From assembly GCF_002051585.1 (NCBI RefSeq), contig NZ_MZGX01000001.1, positions 186,001 through 250,000 of the forward strand: 64,000 nt of DNA. Reading direction: 5' to 3'. The stretch comes from Ruminiclostridium hungatei. GTDB taxonomy: Bacteria > Bacillota > Clostridia > Acetivibrionales > DSM-1351. The translations under genes were made by a program, and so were the position numbers. Under the pieces are notes generated by a model. The model saw nothing but the letters and a program-made list of their open reading frames with translations, was not told the DNA's origin and made no database searches. The first letter of the stretch is position 1; each line of letters begins with the position of its first letter. Positions 7,955 through 16,300 of the stretch are shown here, piece after piece.

Positions 7955-9025
7955 TTATAACCATCTATCCTTCCAGCGGATAGTAACATTTTCTCCTGCT
8001 GTAACATTTGTTTCCCCGGGCGGCAGGGAAGGGAATGCTCCGTTATATCCAGACATAGCATTTGCTCCAGCTAACTTAGCAGTACCTGAACTTCCTTTTG
8101 AGATTATAACAAGGGTCTGGCCAGACGGGACCGTACCTGTATACGAAATGGTTTGGCCACCAATTGTTAACGAGGGGTTGATTACGGGACCGGCTATTTC
8201 AATTGTAATCGGGGTCTCAAATGTCCCCCTATTAACAAGTATACCGCTGCCAGTAAGGGCATTCTCAAACGAACCCATTATAAAAGGGTTCGACATTTTA
8301 AAAGGTATTGTAAACTCAAACCACGTTGGATACTGAGTAGGGTCAATTTTACCTGAGTACTTTACTACGTACGTTTTTTCGATATCATCAGAGAATATTA
8401 ATGTCTTGGCACCTTTAGTAGGGTCAAGATACTTTGCAAAAAGTCTTTGGAGCTGGGCCTTTTCTAAAGGTGAATAGCCTTCATCTGTTGCAACGTGTAG
8501 GTCGAAAGCTCGGGAATTGAATTCACTCCCAAAATCAAACTCACCATGCATACCCGGGATTTCATCAGTACTGTCCCTGGTGGATGGGATAAGTTCAAAT
8601 CGGCTATCTCTTAGAACCATGACTCCGAGAGGCTGAAAAATATCATTTGAATCTATAACAAAGAAGGCGCCTGCTACATTGGCATTATCAACGCCGTTTG
8701 CAGTCTCATTTACCTCAACCATAGCCTTTATAGGGGATATGGTGTCGTCCCCGTTTGCCTCGTCAGATACACTTACAGTGGATGTTATAGACACTAATTC
8801 GCCAACGGAAGTTGACTGCTCCTTAAATTCGATATTTGCAATAAGAACTATAGAGTCTGCTCCTAATGCATCATCTGTAACATTTACTGCCGAAATAATA
8901 TTTTTAACTTCATCTATTCCATAGCCGGAATCCAATACTATTATTACAAATGGAGCAGAGTTATAACTTGCGCCTCCGTTTGCTATCCTTCGATTGTAAA
9001 TTCTTCCTGAGTTATAATTCGCCAT
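7955..9025 (-). CDS. Distal tail protein (Dit-like) with added domain
   Basis: The 356-aa protein contains the Dit signature in residues about 130-270: LMVLRDSRFELIPSTRDSTD-like, DFGSEFNSRAFDLH and a YVVKYSGKIDP strand, ending in a galectin-like barrel (ITIEIAGPVINPSLTIGGQT). Dit forms the hexameric hub linking tail tube and tip. The N-terminal 120 residues contain three repeats of an (I/V)xSxxDxA(N/L)G(A/D)D-type motif (VTDDALGADS, VSDEANGDDT, VNETANGVDN), an unusual addition. RBS GGGGGTGAG precedes the ATG. Confidence 0.8.
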   Translation of the reverse strand: MANYNSGRIYNRRIANGGASYNSAPFVIIVLDSGYGIDEVKNIISAVNVTDDALGADSIVLIANIEFKEQSTSVGELVSITSTVSVSDEANGDDTISPIKAMVEVNETANGVDNANVAGAFFVIDSNDIFQPLGVMVLRDSRFELIPSTRDSTDEIPGMHGEFDFGSEFNSRAFDLHVATDEGYSPLEKAQLQRLFAKYLDPTKGAKTLIFSDDIEKTYVVKYSGKIDPTQYPTWFEFTIPFKMSNPFIMGSFENALTGSGILVNRGTFETPITIEIAGPVINPSLTIGGQTISYTGTVPSGQTLVIISKGSSGTAKLAGANAMSGYNGAFPSLPPGETNVTAGENVTIRWKDRWL

Positions 9026-9077
9026 TTCTATCTCACCCCCGTTATTTCTTAGTAGACCTTAAATCAATATCAGAATA

Positions 9078-9221
9078 TTATCCAATGGCGCTTAAGATCT
9101 CCATCTTTTCTGACTCTATAAGTGCAGCATAATCTTGAATGATTTCTTCCGCCGTTCTTTGCTCCTGTGACATCCTGGCTTTAATAGCGTTTACAAATAT
9201 GTTTTTCTTCCAAGTAAGCAT
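9078..9221 (-). CDS. Small phage protein, 47 aa
   Basis: The complete ORF MLTWKKNIFVNAIKARMSQE continues with EEIIQDYAALIESEKM and ends in SAIG. It is predicted to be all-helical. It follows the 95-aa gene by 4 nt; the GGAGG lies inside that gene's last codons, about 14 nt upstream, which is long. Small helical ORFs of this size are common next to fibre genes in Clostridia phages; function unknown. Confidence 0.55.
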   Translation of the reverse strand: MLTWKKNIFVNAIKARMSQEQRTAEEIIQDYAALIESEKMEILSAIG

Positions 9222-9225
9222 AATA

Positions 9226-9513
9226 TTATGTAGCACCTCCTATAATTGCTGCTATAGCCACAGTAAGGTCGTTAACTTGTTGCTGTAAACTATTTATTTG
9301 CAATTGTTTTTCTAAAAGCTCTATTTGAATAATGCCAATTGCGGGATATATACTATAGCCATTTCCCGTGGGCTTATAACAATAATTAAGTATTCGGATA
9401 TCGGAAAAGTCACCAAAAACCATATATCTATCAACCTCTACTTGCGTAAGAGTACTGTCCGATATGCTGTTAATCTGCATTATTTCAAAATTTGAATTTA
9501 TACCTATCAGCAT
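9226..9513 (-). CDS. Small phage tail-fibre-region protein with C-terminal coiled coil
   Basis: This 95-aa protein has a polar N-terminal half (ADRYMVFGDFSDIRILNYCY-like) and a C-terminal heptad region (IQIELLEKQLQINSLQQQVN) typical of oligomerising fibre accessory proteins such as those of the XkdW/ORF-downstream-of-fibre type. AAGGAGG precedes the ATG. Assignment to the fibre module is by position. Confidence 0.6.
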   Translation of the reverse strand: MLIGINSNFEIMQINSISDSTLTQVEVDRYMVFGDFSDIRILNYCYKPTGNGYSIYPAIGIIQIELLEKQLQINSLQQQVNDLTVAIAAIIGGAT

Positions 9514-9525
9514 AGAACCTCCTTT

Positions 9526-10050
9526 TTATTCAATCCATACTTTTGTTACATTTACGTTGAATCCATTGATACAAGAAAGAGTCACGAATAAACTTTGATT
9601 ATTTATATTGGTGATATCAAACAATATTGTTGTAATGCCTCCTGTGGTTTTTAGTTGTGCTGCTGCCAGGTGCGAAGGATTTGATGTTCCTGTTGGTCTC
9701 GAAGAGCTAAGAAAAATTTCAAAATAATCCGCAGCGCTCCCGCCTGTATTGGTTGATTGTGATAAGGTTACTCTTAGAGTTGTTACTGCTCCTAAGGGCA
9801 CTGCAACTGCTGTTGAATAACAAGAAAAATTATACCCAAAGAGTCCACTGTTACCCGCAAATGCACTATTTATAAAAACATTATTGGCATTTTCTACTAC
9901 TCCGCCACTTCCGCCGGTTACTCTATCCCATCCGCCCGTTAAGCCTACGCATTCATTACCAGCATCATAAAGGTATTTTTTATTATTGCTTGATACTCCA
10001 CTTAATTTACCATTGCTAATAAGGCCCTGGCTCAATAAACCTCTGCTCAT
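9526..10050 (-). CDS. Putative tail fibre/appendage protein
   Basis: This 174-aa protein is rich in Gly, Ser, Asn and Thr (GGWDRVTGGSGGVVENANNV) with a lectin-like beta-sandwich composition. The TAATG junction couples it to the previous gene. No catalytic motif is seen. It is probably a receptor-contacting appendage, judged from composition and neighbours only. Confidence 0.6.
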   Translation of the reverse strand: MSRGLLSQGLISNGKLSGVSSNNKKYLYDAGNECVGLTGGWDRVTGGSGGVVENANNVFINSAFAGNSGLFGYNFSCYSTAVAVPLGAVTTLRVTLSQSTNTGGSAADYFEIFLSSSRPTGTSNPSHLAAAQLKTTGGITTILFDITNINNQSLFVTLSCINGFNVNVTKVWIE

Positions 10051-10367
10051 TAAGTGATCACCTCATTTACTCCCCAAATATAATAATCCATATCCGTTGC
10101 AACTTCGCCAGTTGCCTTTATTGTTTTGCCCGCTGTTACAGGTATATTTAAATTATCCTGTAATAACGTATCAAGTGTTGGCACCGGCCTTGCAGCAACA
10201 AATCTCTTGTCATCTATTTTTAGCGTTGCTTTTTTATCGGCGGCATTGCTATTGCTTATCCAAAATCCTCGCATGACAAAAGTAGTATTTGCTGATATTG
10301 TTGCAATTGTAACTTCACTTGCTGTTAGAGTACCGGAGTAAACTTGGTCTGTATATGTTTTAGCCAT
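10050..10367 (-). CDS. Small beta-rich structural protein of the fibre region
   Basis: This 105-aa protein starts MAKTYTDQVYSGTLTASEVT with RBS AGGGGGATAAG. The pattern of alternating hydrophobic strands and the absence of a signal peptide fit a phage appendage subunit. It overlaps the previous gene by 8 nt and the next by 1 nt. No family is recognised. Confidence 0.6.
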   Translation of the reverse strand: MAKTYTDQVYSGTLTASEVTIATISANTTFVMRGFWISNSNAADKKATLKIDDKRFVAARPVPTLDTLLQDNLNIPVTAGKTIKATGEVATDMDYYIWGVNEVIT

Positions 10368-10965
10368 TATATCTTATCCCCCTTACTTTTAAATATTGTA
10401 TATCTGCCATATGTTTCTCTATATCCAATAAATGCGAGTCAAGATCCTGTTTAATATCTATAACTTTAGTTTCGATGTCTGTTCCAGACATGATAATCAT
10501 ATTGGCAGGAAGAGTTTCTGGAAGGATGTATTTGTTTGCTTCTGATTCAATACCGGCCAGCTTGTTTTTATCAGCGGTGGAATAATCTTCGCTGGATAAT
10601 TGCTTATTTAACACTTGAGAGGTATGCGAGACATCAGCAGTCATTATATCAGTCTCTAAAATTGGAGTGTTAAATATTATAGCTCCGCCACCATAATCGA
10701 TTTCAAAGTCAGCAGTTATTGTTACGCCGTTTTGTTTTATCACTGGGGCAGGGGAGGATAGCCAATTCCTTTGGCCTTCAGGGGCTTGATATATTCTGGA
10801 TCTATCATCATTGGAAATGAAAACTTCTGATAATGGAATGTCAAGTTCAGACACGGCTTGGATTCCAATTGATTGTTCTATTTTGCCGACGGCCTCTTGA
10901 AGTCCAGACATGTGTGTAGAACGTATTTCTCCAGATCCTGGGTCTTGCCAATTTGTTTTAGACAT
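10360..10965 (-). CDS. Putative tail fibre protein
   Basis: This 201-aa protein starts MSKTNWQDPGSGEIRSTHMS, a common N-terminus of Clostridia and Bacillus phage fibre or collar proteins. A middle beta region (VTITADFEIDYGGGAIIFNT) is followed by LSSEDYSTADKNKLAGIES, a short motif frequent in phage fibres, and a helical C-terminus. Role inferred: fibre component of the tail tip. Confidence 0.7.
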   Translation of the reverse strand: MSKTNWQDPGSGEIRSTHMSGLQEAVGKIEQSIGIQAVSELDIPLSEVFISNDDRSRIYQAPEGQRNWLSSPAPVIKQNGVTITADFEIDYGGGAIIFNTPILETDIMTADVSHTSQVLNKQLSSEDYSTADKNKLAGIESEANKYILPETLPANMIIMSGTDIETKVIDIKQDLDSHLLDIEKHMADIQYLKVRGIRYNG

Positions 10966-10980
10966 ATTACACCACCCACC

Positions 10981-11721
10981 TTATGATATCGCGACCAAAA
11001 GTTGTACCACCCAGGTATCAGGTTCAACCTTCACCCTGGCAGCAGTTTCAACTTTTCTGTTTAAATTTTTGCCGCTGTCGCTATTAGAATTTGCAACGGT
11101 GAATTCCCGCCACTCATGATTTCCTGCTGTAGGTCCGAATGTGGACCGAAAAGTCATTGTATTGCCTGAGACTTGGGGAAAAGTTGCGTCCATAGGAGCA
11201 TAGGTTTTATTAATGGTTGCCTGTAATCCCGTCTGAGTGGATACGGCGGCAGCTATCCTCACAGCCACTCCGCTACCGCCAGATTTAGAGTATGGTGCTG
11301 ATAACGTAATTGAGGTATTGCTACTAACCGATTGAACCTGCGCAATTGCTCCATCTGCTGTTAAGCCAATAAAATCGCCAACAGTTATTTGAGATGAAAA
11401 AGAGGTTCCTGAACCAGTTACTGCTGTTGAACCGTTTGTAAAAGTTATAGTTCCAGATAAGTTTGTGGGTCCTCCGTCACCAATTCCTATATAGGCATTT
11501 GCATTGCTAAAGGTTGTTGCGGACCCACCGATAAGCAGTGTGAACAGTTCTGTTATGCCTTCATTCAATAGTAAGTTCCCGTCTATTTCTTCGACGTCAT
11601 ATAGTCTCATGTTTCCGTCGTATTTTTCTATAATCCATTTTGGTTGCCATTTTGCATGCTCGTTAATTCCCACGCCTGCACCAATAGCAACGGTATCTTT
11701 TCCAAATCCATTCTCGCGCAT
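10981..11721 (-). CDS. Putative tail fibre/structural protein
   Basis: This 246-aa protein has a central GTITFTNGSTAVTGSGTSFS then VGDFIGL segment. That 'NGSxxVTGxGTxF' motif recurs in many phage tail proteins. RBS AAGGAGACG precedes the ATG. It opens the fibre gene group downstream of the lysis genes; a hairpin (AAAGCCG/CGGCTTT, 11756-11782) lies between it and the upstream gene. Confidence 0.7.
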   Translation of the reverse strand: MRENGFGKDTVAIGAGVGINEHAKWQPKWIIEKYDGNMRLYDVEEIDGNLLLNEGITELFTLLIGGSATTFSNANAYIGIGDGGPTNLSGTITFTNGSTAVTGSGTSFSSQITVGDFIGLTADGAIAQVQSVSSNTSITLSAPYSKSGGSGVAVRIAAAVSTQTGLQATINKTYAPMDATFPQVSGNTMTFRSTFGPTAGNHEWREFTVANSNSDSGKNLNRKVETAARVKVEPDTWVVQLLVAIS

Positions 11722-11798
11722 AATATCGTCTCCTTCTGTGCAATATTAAAGCCGCCCCACGCATGTGTTTGGAACGGCTTTCTATTGCATAAATTTGT

Positions 11799-12161
11799 TT
11801 AATCCCAAATATTTTTATCTTTTAATCCTTTGGCGGCATCTTTAAATGCCACAACAAGGCCAATGACCGGGTGTATTACATTGCTTCCGAAGGATGCAAG
11901 CAGACCAATCAGTATCTGCTGGGCAGCAGGAGGAACGCCAGATAGGGGAGATACCTCTTGAACGCCCAAGAACCCTGCGGTAAGAACCAATAGTGGCCCT
12001 ATGAGTATTGTAATTGCAATTTTCTCTGAACCGGTAAGCTCAGTGAATTTTTTCTTTGTGAGGCTGCTCTTGACCATCAGAAACAATGGCTTAACCAATT
12101 CGACAAGCCTTTCAACAGTGACAGCCACAGCCAGGATAGTACCCAAAACAGGGTCAATCAT
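11799..12161 (-). CDS. Putative second holin / lysis membrane protein
   Basis: This 120-aa membrane protein has three hydrophobic segments: ILAVAVTVERLVELV, IAITILIGPLLVLTAGFLGV and ILIGLLASFGSNVIHPVIGL. It overlaps the endolysin stop and starts at 12161 behind AGGTGG. A small polytopic protein directly coupled to an endolysin is likely a holin or antiholin partner of the 167-aa holin upstream. No family motif is certain. Confidence 0.6.
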   Translation of the reverse strand: MIDPVLGTILAVAVTVERLVELVKPLFLMVKSSLTKKKFTELTGSEKIAITILIGPLLVLTAGFLGVQEVSPLSGVPPAAQQILIGLLASFGSNVIHPVIGLVVAFKDAAKGLKDKNIWD

Positions 12162-12868
12162 TTTACCACCTGCTTTCCGGTTACAGCCTCATACAGCTTA
12201 ACCATCAATACTGCTGCTTGTTCCCGGGTCAATGTGCCAGATGGATTAAAAGTGCCATCCGGATTACCGGAAATTAACCCTAACTCTTTTGCAGCAGCAA
12301 TGTGTTTTGCCGACCATCTGCTATCTTCCACATCTTTAAATACTTTACCCATGCTTAATTCCTCCTTCACGTAGGTTACAAAAGGACATTCCAGCCAATG
12401 TGTCCATGCATTAGCACCGATTCCCTTTAGTGGAGTTTTGACCACACCGTTTTTTGTACCCTTGGATTCAATAACCCAGCCGTTCCCGACATATACACCA
12501 ATGTGACCAGGTTTATGAACGCCAAGTCCCGGAACCTCGGGAAGGGAAGAGAGAGAACCCTTGATTTTTGCTGCATTATACATGCCGTCAGCGTTTAAGT
12601 CGGTTTTGGCATCATATATAGGCCCTGCAGGTGTCCACCAGAAATAAGACTTAAATAAGCCAATACAATCCACTGTACGCTGCCCGAGCCAGTGTTCTTT
12701 AATAAAATCAAGATACTGTTCTACCCCAGCTCCGAGTTGCTTGCGTTTTTGTTCTAAAATTGTAGGAGTAAGCACTTGGCCCCAGGTCCCCAGCACATAT
12801 CCCCATTTTTGAGACAGAGCCATTTCGGCATGTTCGGCAAGCCCTAGATTGGTTTTAGATGCGCTCAT
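12158..12868 (-). CDS. Endolysin: NlpC/P60-type peptidase with C-terminal SLH domain
   Basis: Residues about 10-165 form an NlpC/P60-like cysteine peptidase: C68 in RTVDCIGLF, H122 in KPGHIGVYVGNGWVIES, and a later polar residue. Residues 176-228 form one S-layer homology repeat (VFKDVEDSRWSAKHIAAAKE, ending GTLTREQAAVLMVKLYE). NlpC/P60 enzymes cut peptidoglycan stem peptides; SLH repeats bind pyruvylated secondary wall polymers of Clostridia. There is no signal peptide, so export through the neighbouring holin is expected. It overlaps the holin gene by 14 nt and is coupled to the next membrane protein. SLH as phage wall-binding module is uncommon. Confidence 0.88.
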   Translation of the reverse strand: MSASKTNLGLAEHAEMALSQKWGYVLGTWGQVLTPTILEQKRKQLGAGVEQYLDFIKEHWLGQRTVDCIGLFKSYFWWTPAGPIYDAKTDLNADGMYNAAKIKGSLSSLPEVPGLGVHKPGHIGVYVGNGWVIESKGTKNGVVKTPLKGIGANAWTHWLECPFVTYVKEELSMGKVFKDVEDSRWSAKHIAAAKELGLISGNPDGTFNPSGTLTREQAAVLMVKLYEAVTGKQVVK

Positions 12869-13358
12869 TATTATTCACCTCCGGTTGCTGTTTTTGTTCT
12901 AAAACAGCAGATTCTTTCTTTTTTACCCAAAATAAAAGGGGCTTCAAATAATCTGCCCCTGCGTCTATAAGGTTCTCTATGTTGCTTGCAAATTCCCGGA
13001 AGAAGAGAAAGGCATATACTACTGTTGCCACAACATTACTAATGTAGGGTATAGAAATAAACCTCATAGATAGCCCTGCAAGAATCTGTATCACCAAATA
13101 AGCAACAATTTTTATAGCGGTCTTGTTGAACATGGTTTCAGAGTTCCAAGCCTTAGTCTTCAAAGCCCTCGTAATTCCACCGCTTTTAGAAAAGATAGCA
13201 AACCACCTCGTAAGTAAATCAAGTATGACTGCTACCCACAGAGCAATGCACCACGCCACAAAACTTTGTTCCGGGAATATCAAATACGTTATCCCCGCCC
13301 ACAAAAGAGCTACGGCGGGCTTGACCGTATCAAAAACCTTGTTGAATAACTCATACAT
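12855..13358 (-). CDS. Phage holin (TcdE/holin family 4-like)
   Basis: This 167-aa protein has four hydrophobic segments and the family signatures VILDLLTRWFA (residues about 44-54) and FREFASNIENLIDAGADYL (about 120-138) of the TcdE/CD1369-type holins. It forms membrane pores that release the endolysin. RBS GAAGGTG precedes the ATG. It is 16 nt below the tape measure gene, an unusual position for lysis. Confidence 0.9.
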   Translation of the reverse strand: MYELFNKVFDTVKPAVALLWAGITYLIFPEQSFVAWCIALWVAVILDLLTRWFAIFSKSGGITRALKTKAWNSETMFNKTAIKIVAYLVIQILAGLSMRFISIPYISNVVATVVYAFLFFREFASNIENLIDAGADYLKPLLFWVKKKESAVLEQKQQPEVNNNERI

Positions 13359-13374
13359 ATTACACCTTCTTTCG

Positions 13375-16300
13375 TTATATTTTTACAACAACTCTTGCTA
13401 GTTCACCAGCCAAACTCTGTTCGTCGGCATTGTCTTCAAATACTGTTTTTTCAGAATTAAACAGAGGAGCGTTAAAAATTACTCGCCTGTCTGTATTGTT
13501 CGAAACGCCTGGAGATGTCATTGGTCCCGATGAATTTGCTCTCAGTGCGGTCATGACCTGCTCTAAAGTCGCTGATAGATTTGGAGGAAATACAATTTCG
13601 CCTTTATGTAGTGCCGCAAATCCGTCTGATAAAGCTTTGCCACCGCCATCAAAAGTAGGATATTCACCCTTAGCGGGGTCCTTTCCATATTTAGCCCGAA
13701 GAGCATCATTAGCAGTATGAAGCGACTTCATATCTGTACTATTAAATTCTTTATAGCCTTGTGATTGGAGAGCAGCCCATTGTTCTCCATTGGCTTTAAA
13801 GGCTTGGTAATCAGCATCTGACATCCCCCAATCATGAGAGGGGAGAGTGGAAATTGAATTGTCAAGAACTCCTGAACCAGATGCAAAGCTTGAGAGATTA
13901 CCGGAATTCAAAGCAGTTTGAAGCGGAGTAAGATAGTTGTCTACCCACTGCCGGTATGCCTCCTTGGACATTACGCCAGCTCTGGCTACTATATCTGCGC
14001 TATGTTCATCAAATGCTTTTTCGATAAGCTTATAGGATGATTCCCATTTTTCTTTTTCCTCATTTGCAGCTTTTTCAATTGCATCTATGGCATCTTGAGC
14101 AGTTTGCTTTTTGTCCTCAAGGGTCTGTTTTTGAAGCTCTACCTCGTGGTCGTGCTCCTTTTCGGCTATCTGCTTATTGAGATCTGCAACATTTTTACGA
14201 GCTTCCTCTGAGGTTCTGACACTCCAGTATGCAAGCTGCTCCCTAAGGTCGGCCATCTCATTTGCATAGTCATGCTCGCCTTCTAGTCGGTCAAGTGCCT
14301 TTTCCTCAGCTTCAATTCCCCTGATTATTTCCTCCTGAGCCTCTTTTTTCTTCTTAGCCTCATCCTCAATTTGCTTTATTCTTTCGTCATAAGCATTCTT
14401 AATGGATTTTTGCTGTTCATCCAGGAGATTCTTATAAAGCCCGAACAGATTCTCAGTGCGCTTGTATTCTTCAGCCTGGTCTTTGGCTTTAACTTTGTAA
14501 AGCTCGCGGTATTTATCAATTTGCTGCTGAATACTATAGATGCCAAGCTTAGCCCAGTGCTCAATACTGTTCTCTTCCTTCTGGGCCGTTTCTTCAGCGA
14601 GCTGGGTTCTTAGCTTGTAAAGATTTAGGGTCGCCTGTTTTATAGCCTCCTGATTATTTGCCTGTGTTTTGAGGACTTTTTCCCAAGCGGCGATTTCCTG
14701 AGCCACAGACATCTTACCGAGTTCTTTTTGCTCAGATATCCAATCAACAGAGATCTGAAGTCGCTTGTCTTTAAGGCGTTTTTCAGTATCGTAAATACGC
14801 TCAGACATATCATTATGCTCATCGGCCGTTTTTGCATAAGCAGCATCAATTCTTTGGAGTTCCTTAAGTTCAGCCTGGATTGACGAAATAGTTTCTTCCG
14901 AAATCTTTTTGCGGTGTTCAAGGGCCTTGAGTGCATTATTTAAAGCTTTGTTCTCTTTTGAACCGCTTTTTGAAGTTACCCCATAGCTAGGATTTGATAA
15001 CTTATCTTGAAGGGAATTTATTAAGTCCAGGGCTTCTCCGTAATCATATAGAGTTTGTTTTAGGTTATCAGAACTTTTAAAAGCCTCGTCAGGAATGATT
15101 CCGCGTAAATTTTCAGGAGGGCTAGTAATGTTTGCTGCCGCCACTCGCGCGTCGCTTAAAGTTTTGATGGCACTTATTTCAATGCCATATGCTTTTAACC
15201 TAGTGCCGAGTTCTCTTGATGTAGTTTCAGTTATCCCGAGTTCAGCCTTTAGTGTTTCAGTTTGCTGCTTTATCTTTGCTTGTCTTAGTGTCTCAATCGC
15301 ATCAAATTCTACTGTATATCCTTCAGCGGTCTTATTAATTGCACCAATAAGCTCAGGATATTGTACAAGCAACTCAGTAATTTGTTCGGCAGTTATTGAA
15401 TTGCCTTTATTTACGCTGTCTCTTATTTGGTTCAGGTTCTTTAGTTCATTGTTGAATTTATAAAGTTCACCTTTATTGTCAAAGAAAGATTGAGACAAAG
15501 CATCAATTCCTGCTTTGAAGGAAGGAAGCTCATTTTTAGCTTGACTTATTGTTGAACTATTACCAAACATTGATTCCATGGTTAAAACAAAGTTGTCCAG
15601 TTCAGGTTTACCGGCAGCAAATGTATGAACCAAATCCAAAATCGACTTTGAAGCGCTATCAATGCCAGCGGTATCGCCTTTGGCTTTAAAATCGTTGTAC
15701 TTCTGAATTGCTTCATCAAAATTCGAATTGTTCAGCTGCTCTATGAACCCTTTTAACGCATCTCTTTGTGATTGTATATCCTTAGGCTGCAATGCTAACG
15801 ATTTTGTGAATTCAGCGGCGAATGCCCGGGTTGAATCAGATACCTTCGTGCCACTTTGTTGAAGCTGTTTAAAGATGGATTCTGCATCGTTTTTAAGTAA
15901 CTGCTGACGGTCTTTTGAGATATCAGATATTTTACTGTTAAATTCGATGTATGTTTGCTCTATTTCTGAAGCTACTTGACTATAAGATTGAATAGATGAT
16001 TTCAACCACTTTGCTTGTTCAGGGTTAGAAGCGTCATATACAATTCCTGAACCAAGATTGATTTTCCCTTTAGTTTCAAGTGCTTTTTGCATATCAGCAA
16101 TTTTTTGTTGAGTCTCCTGGAGGCTTTTATAGGCAGCATCTCGCTTTTTAATTGAACCCTCTAATTTCGAAACATCATCGTTATCTTTAGCACGGACAGC
16201 AGTCTCAAGCCTTTTTTGTTCTACGGCAAGTTCATCTTCAAGAGCCTTTGTTCTGAGTTTAATCATTTCTATAGAATCTGAATAAGCTTCGCCTTCAGCG

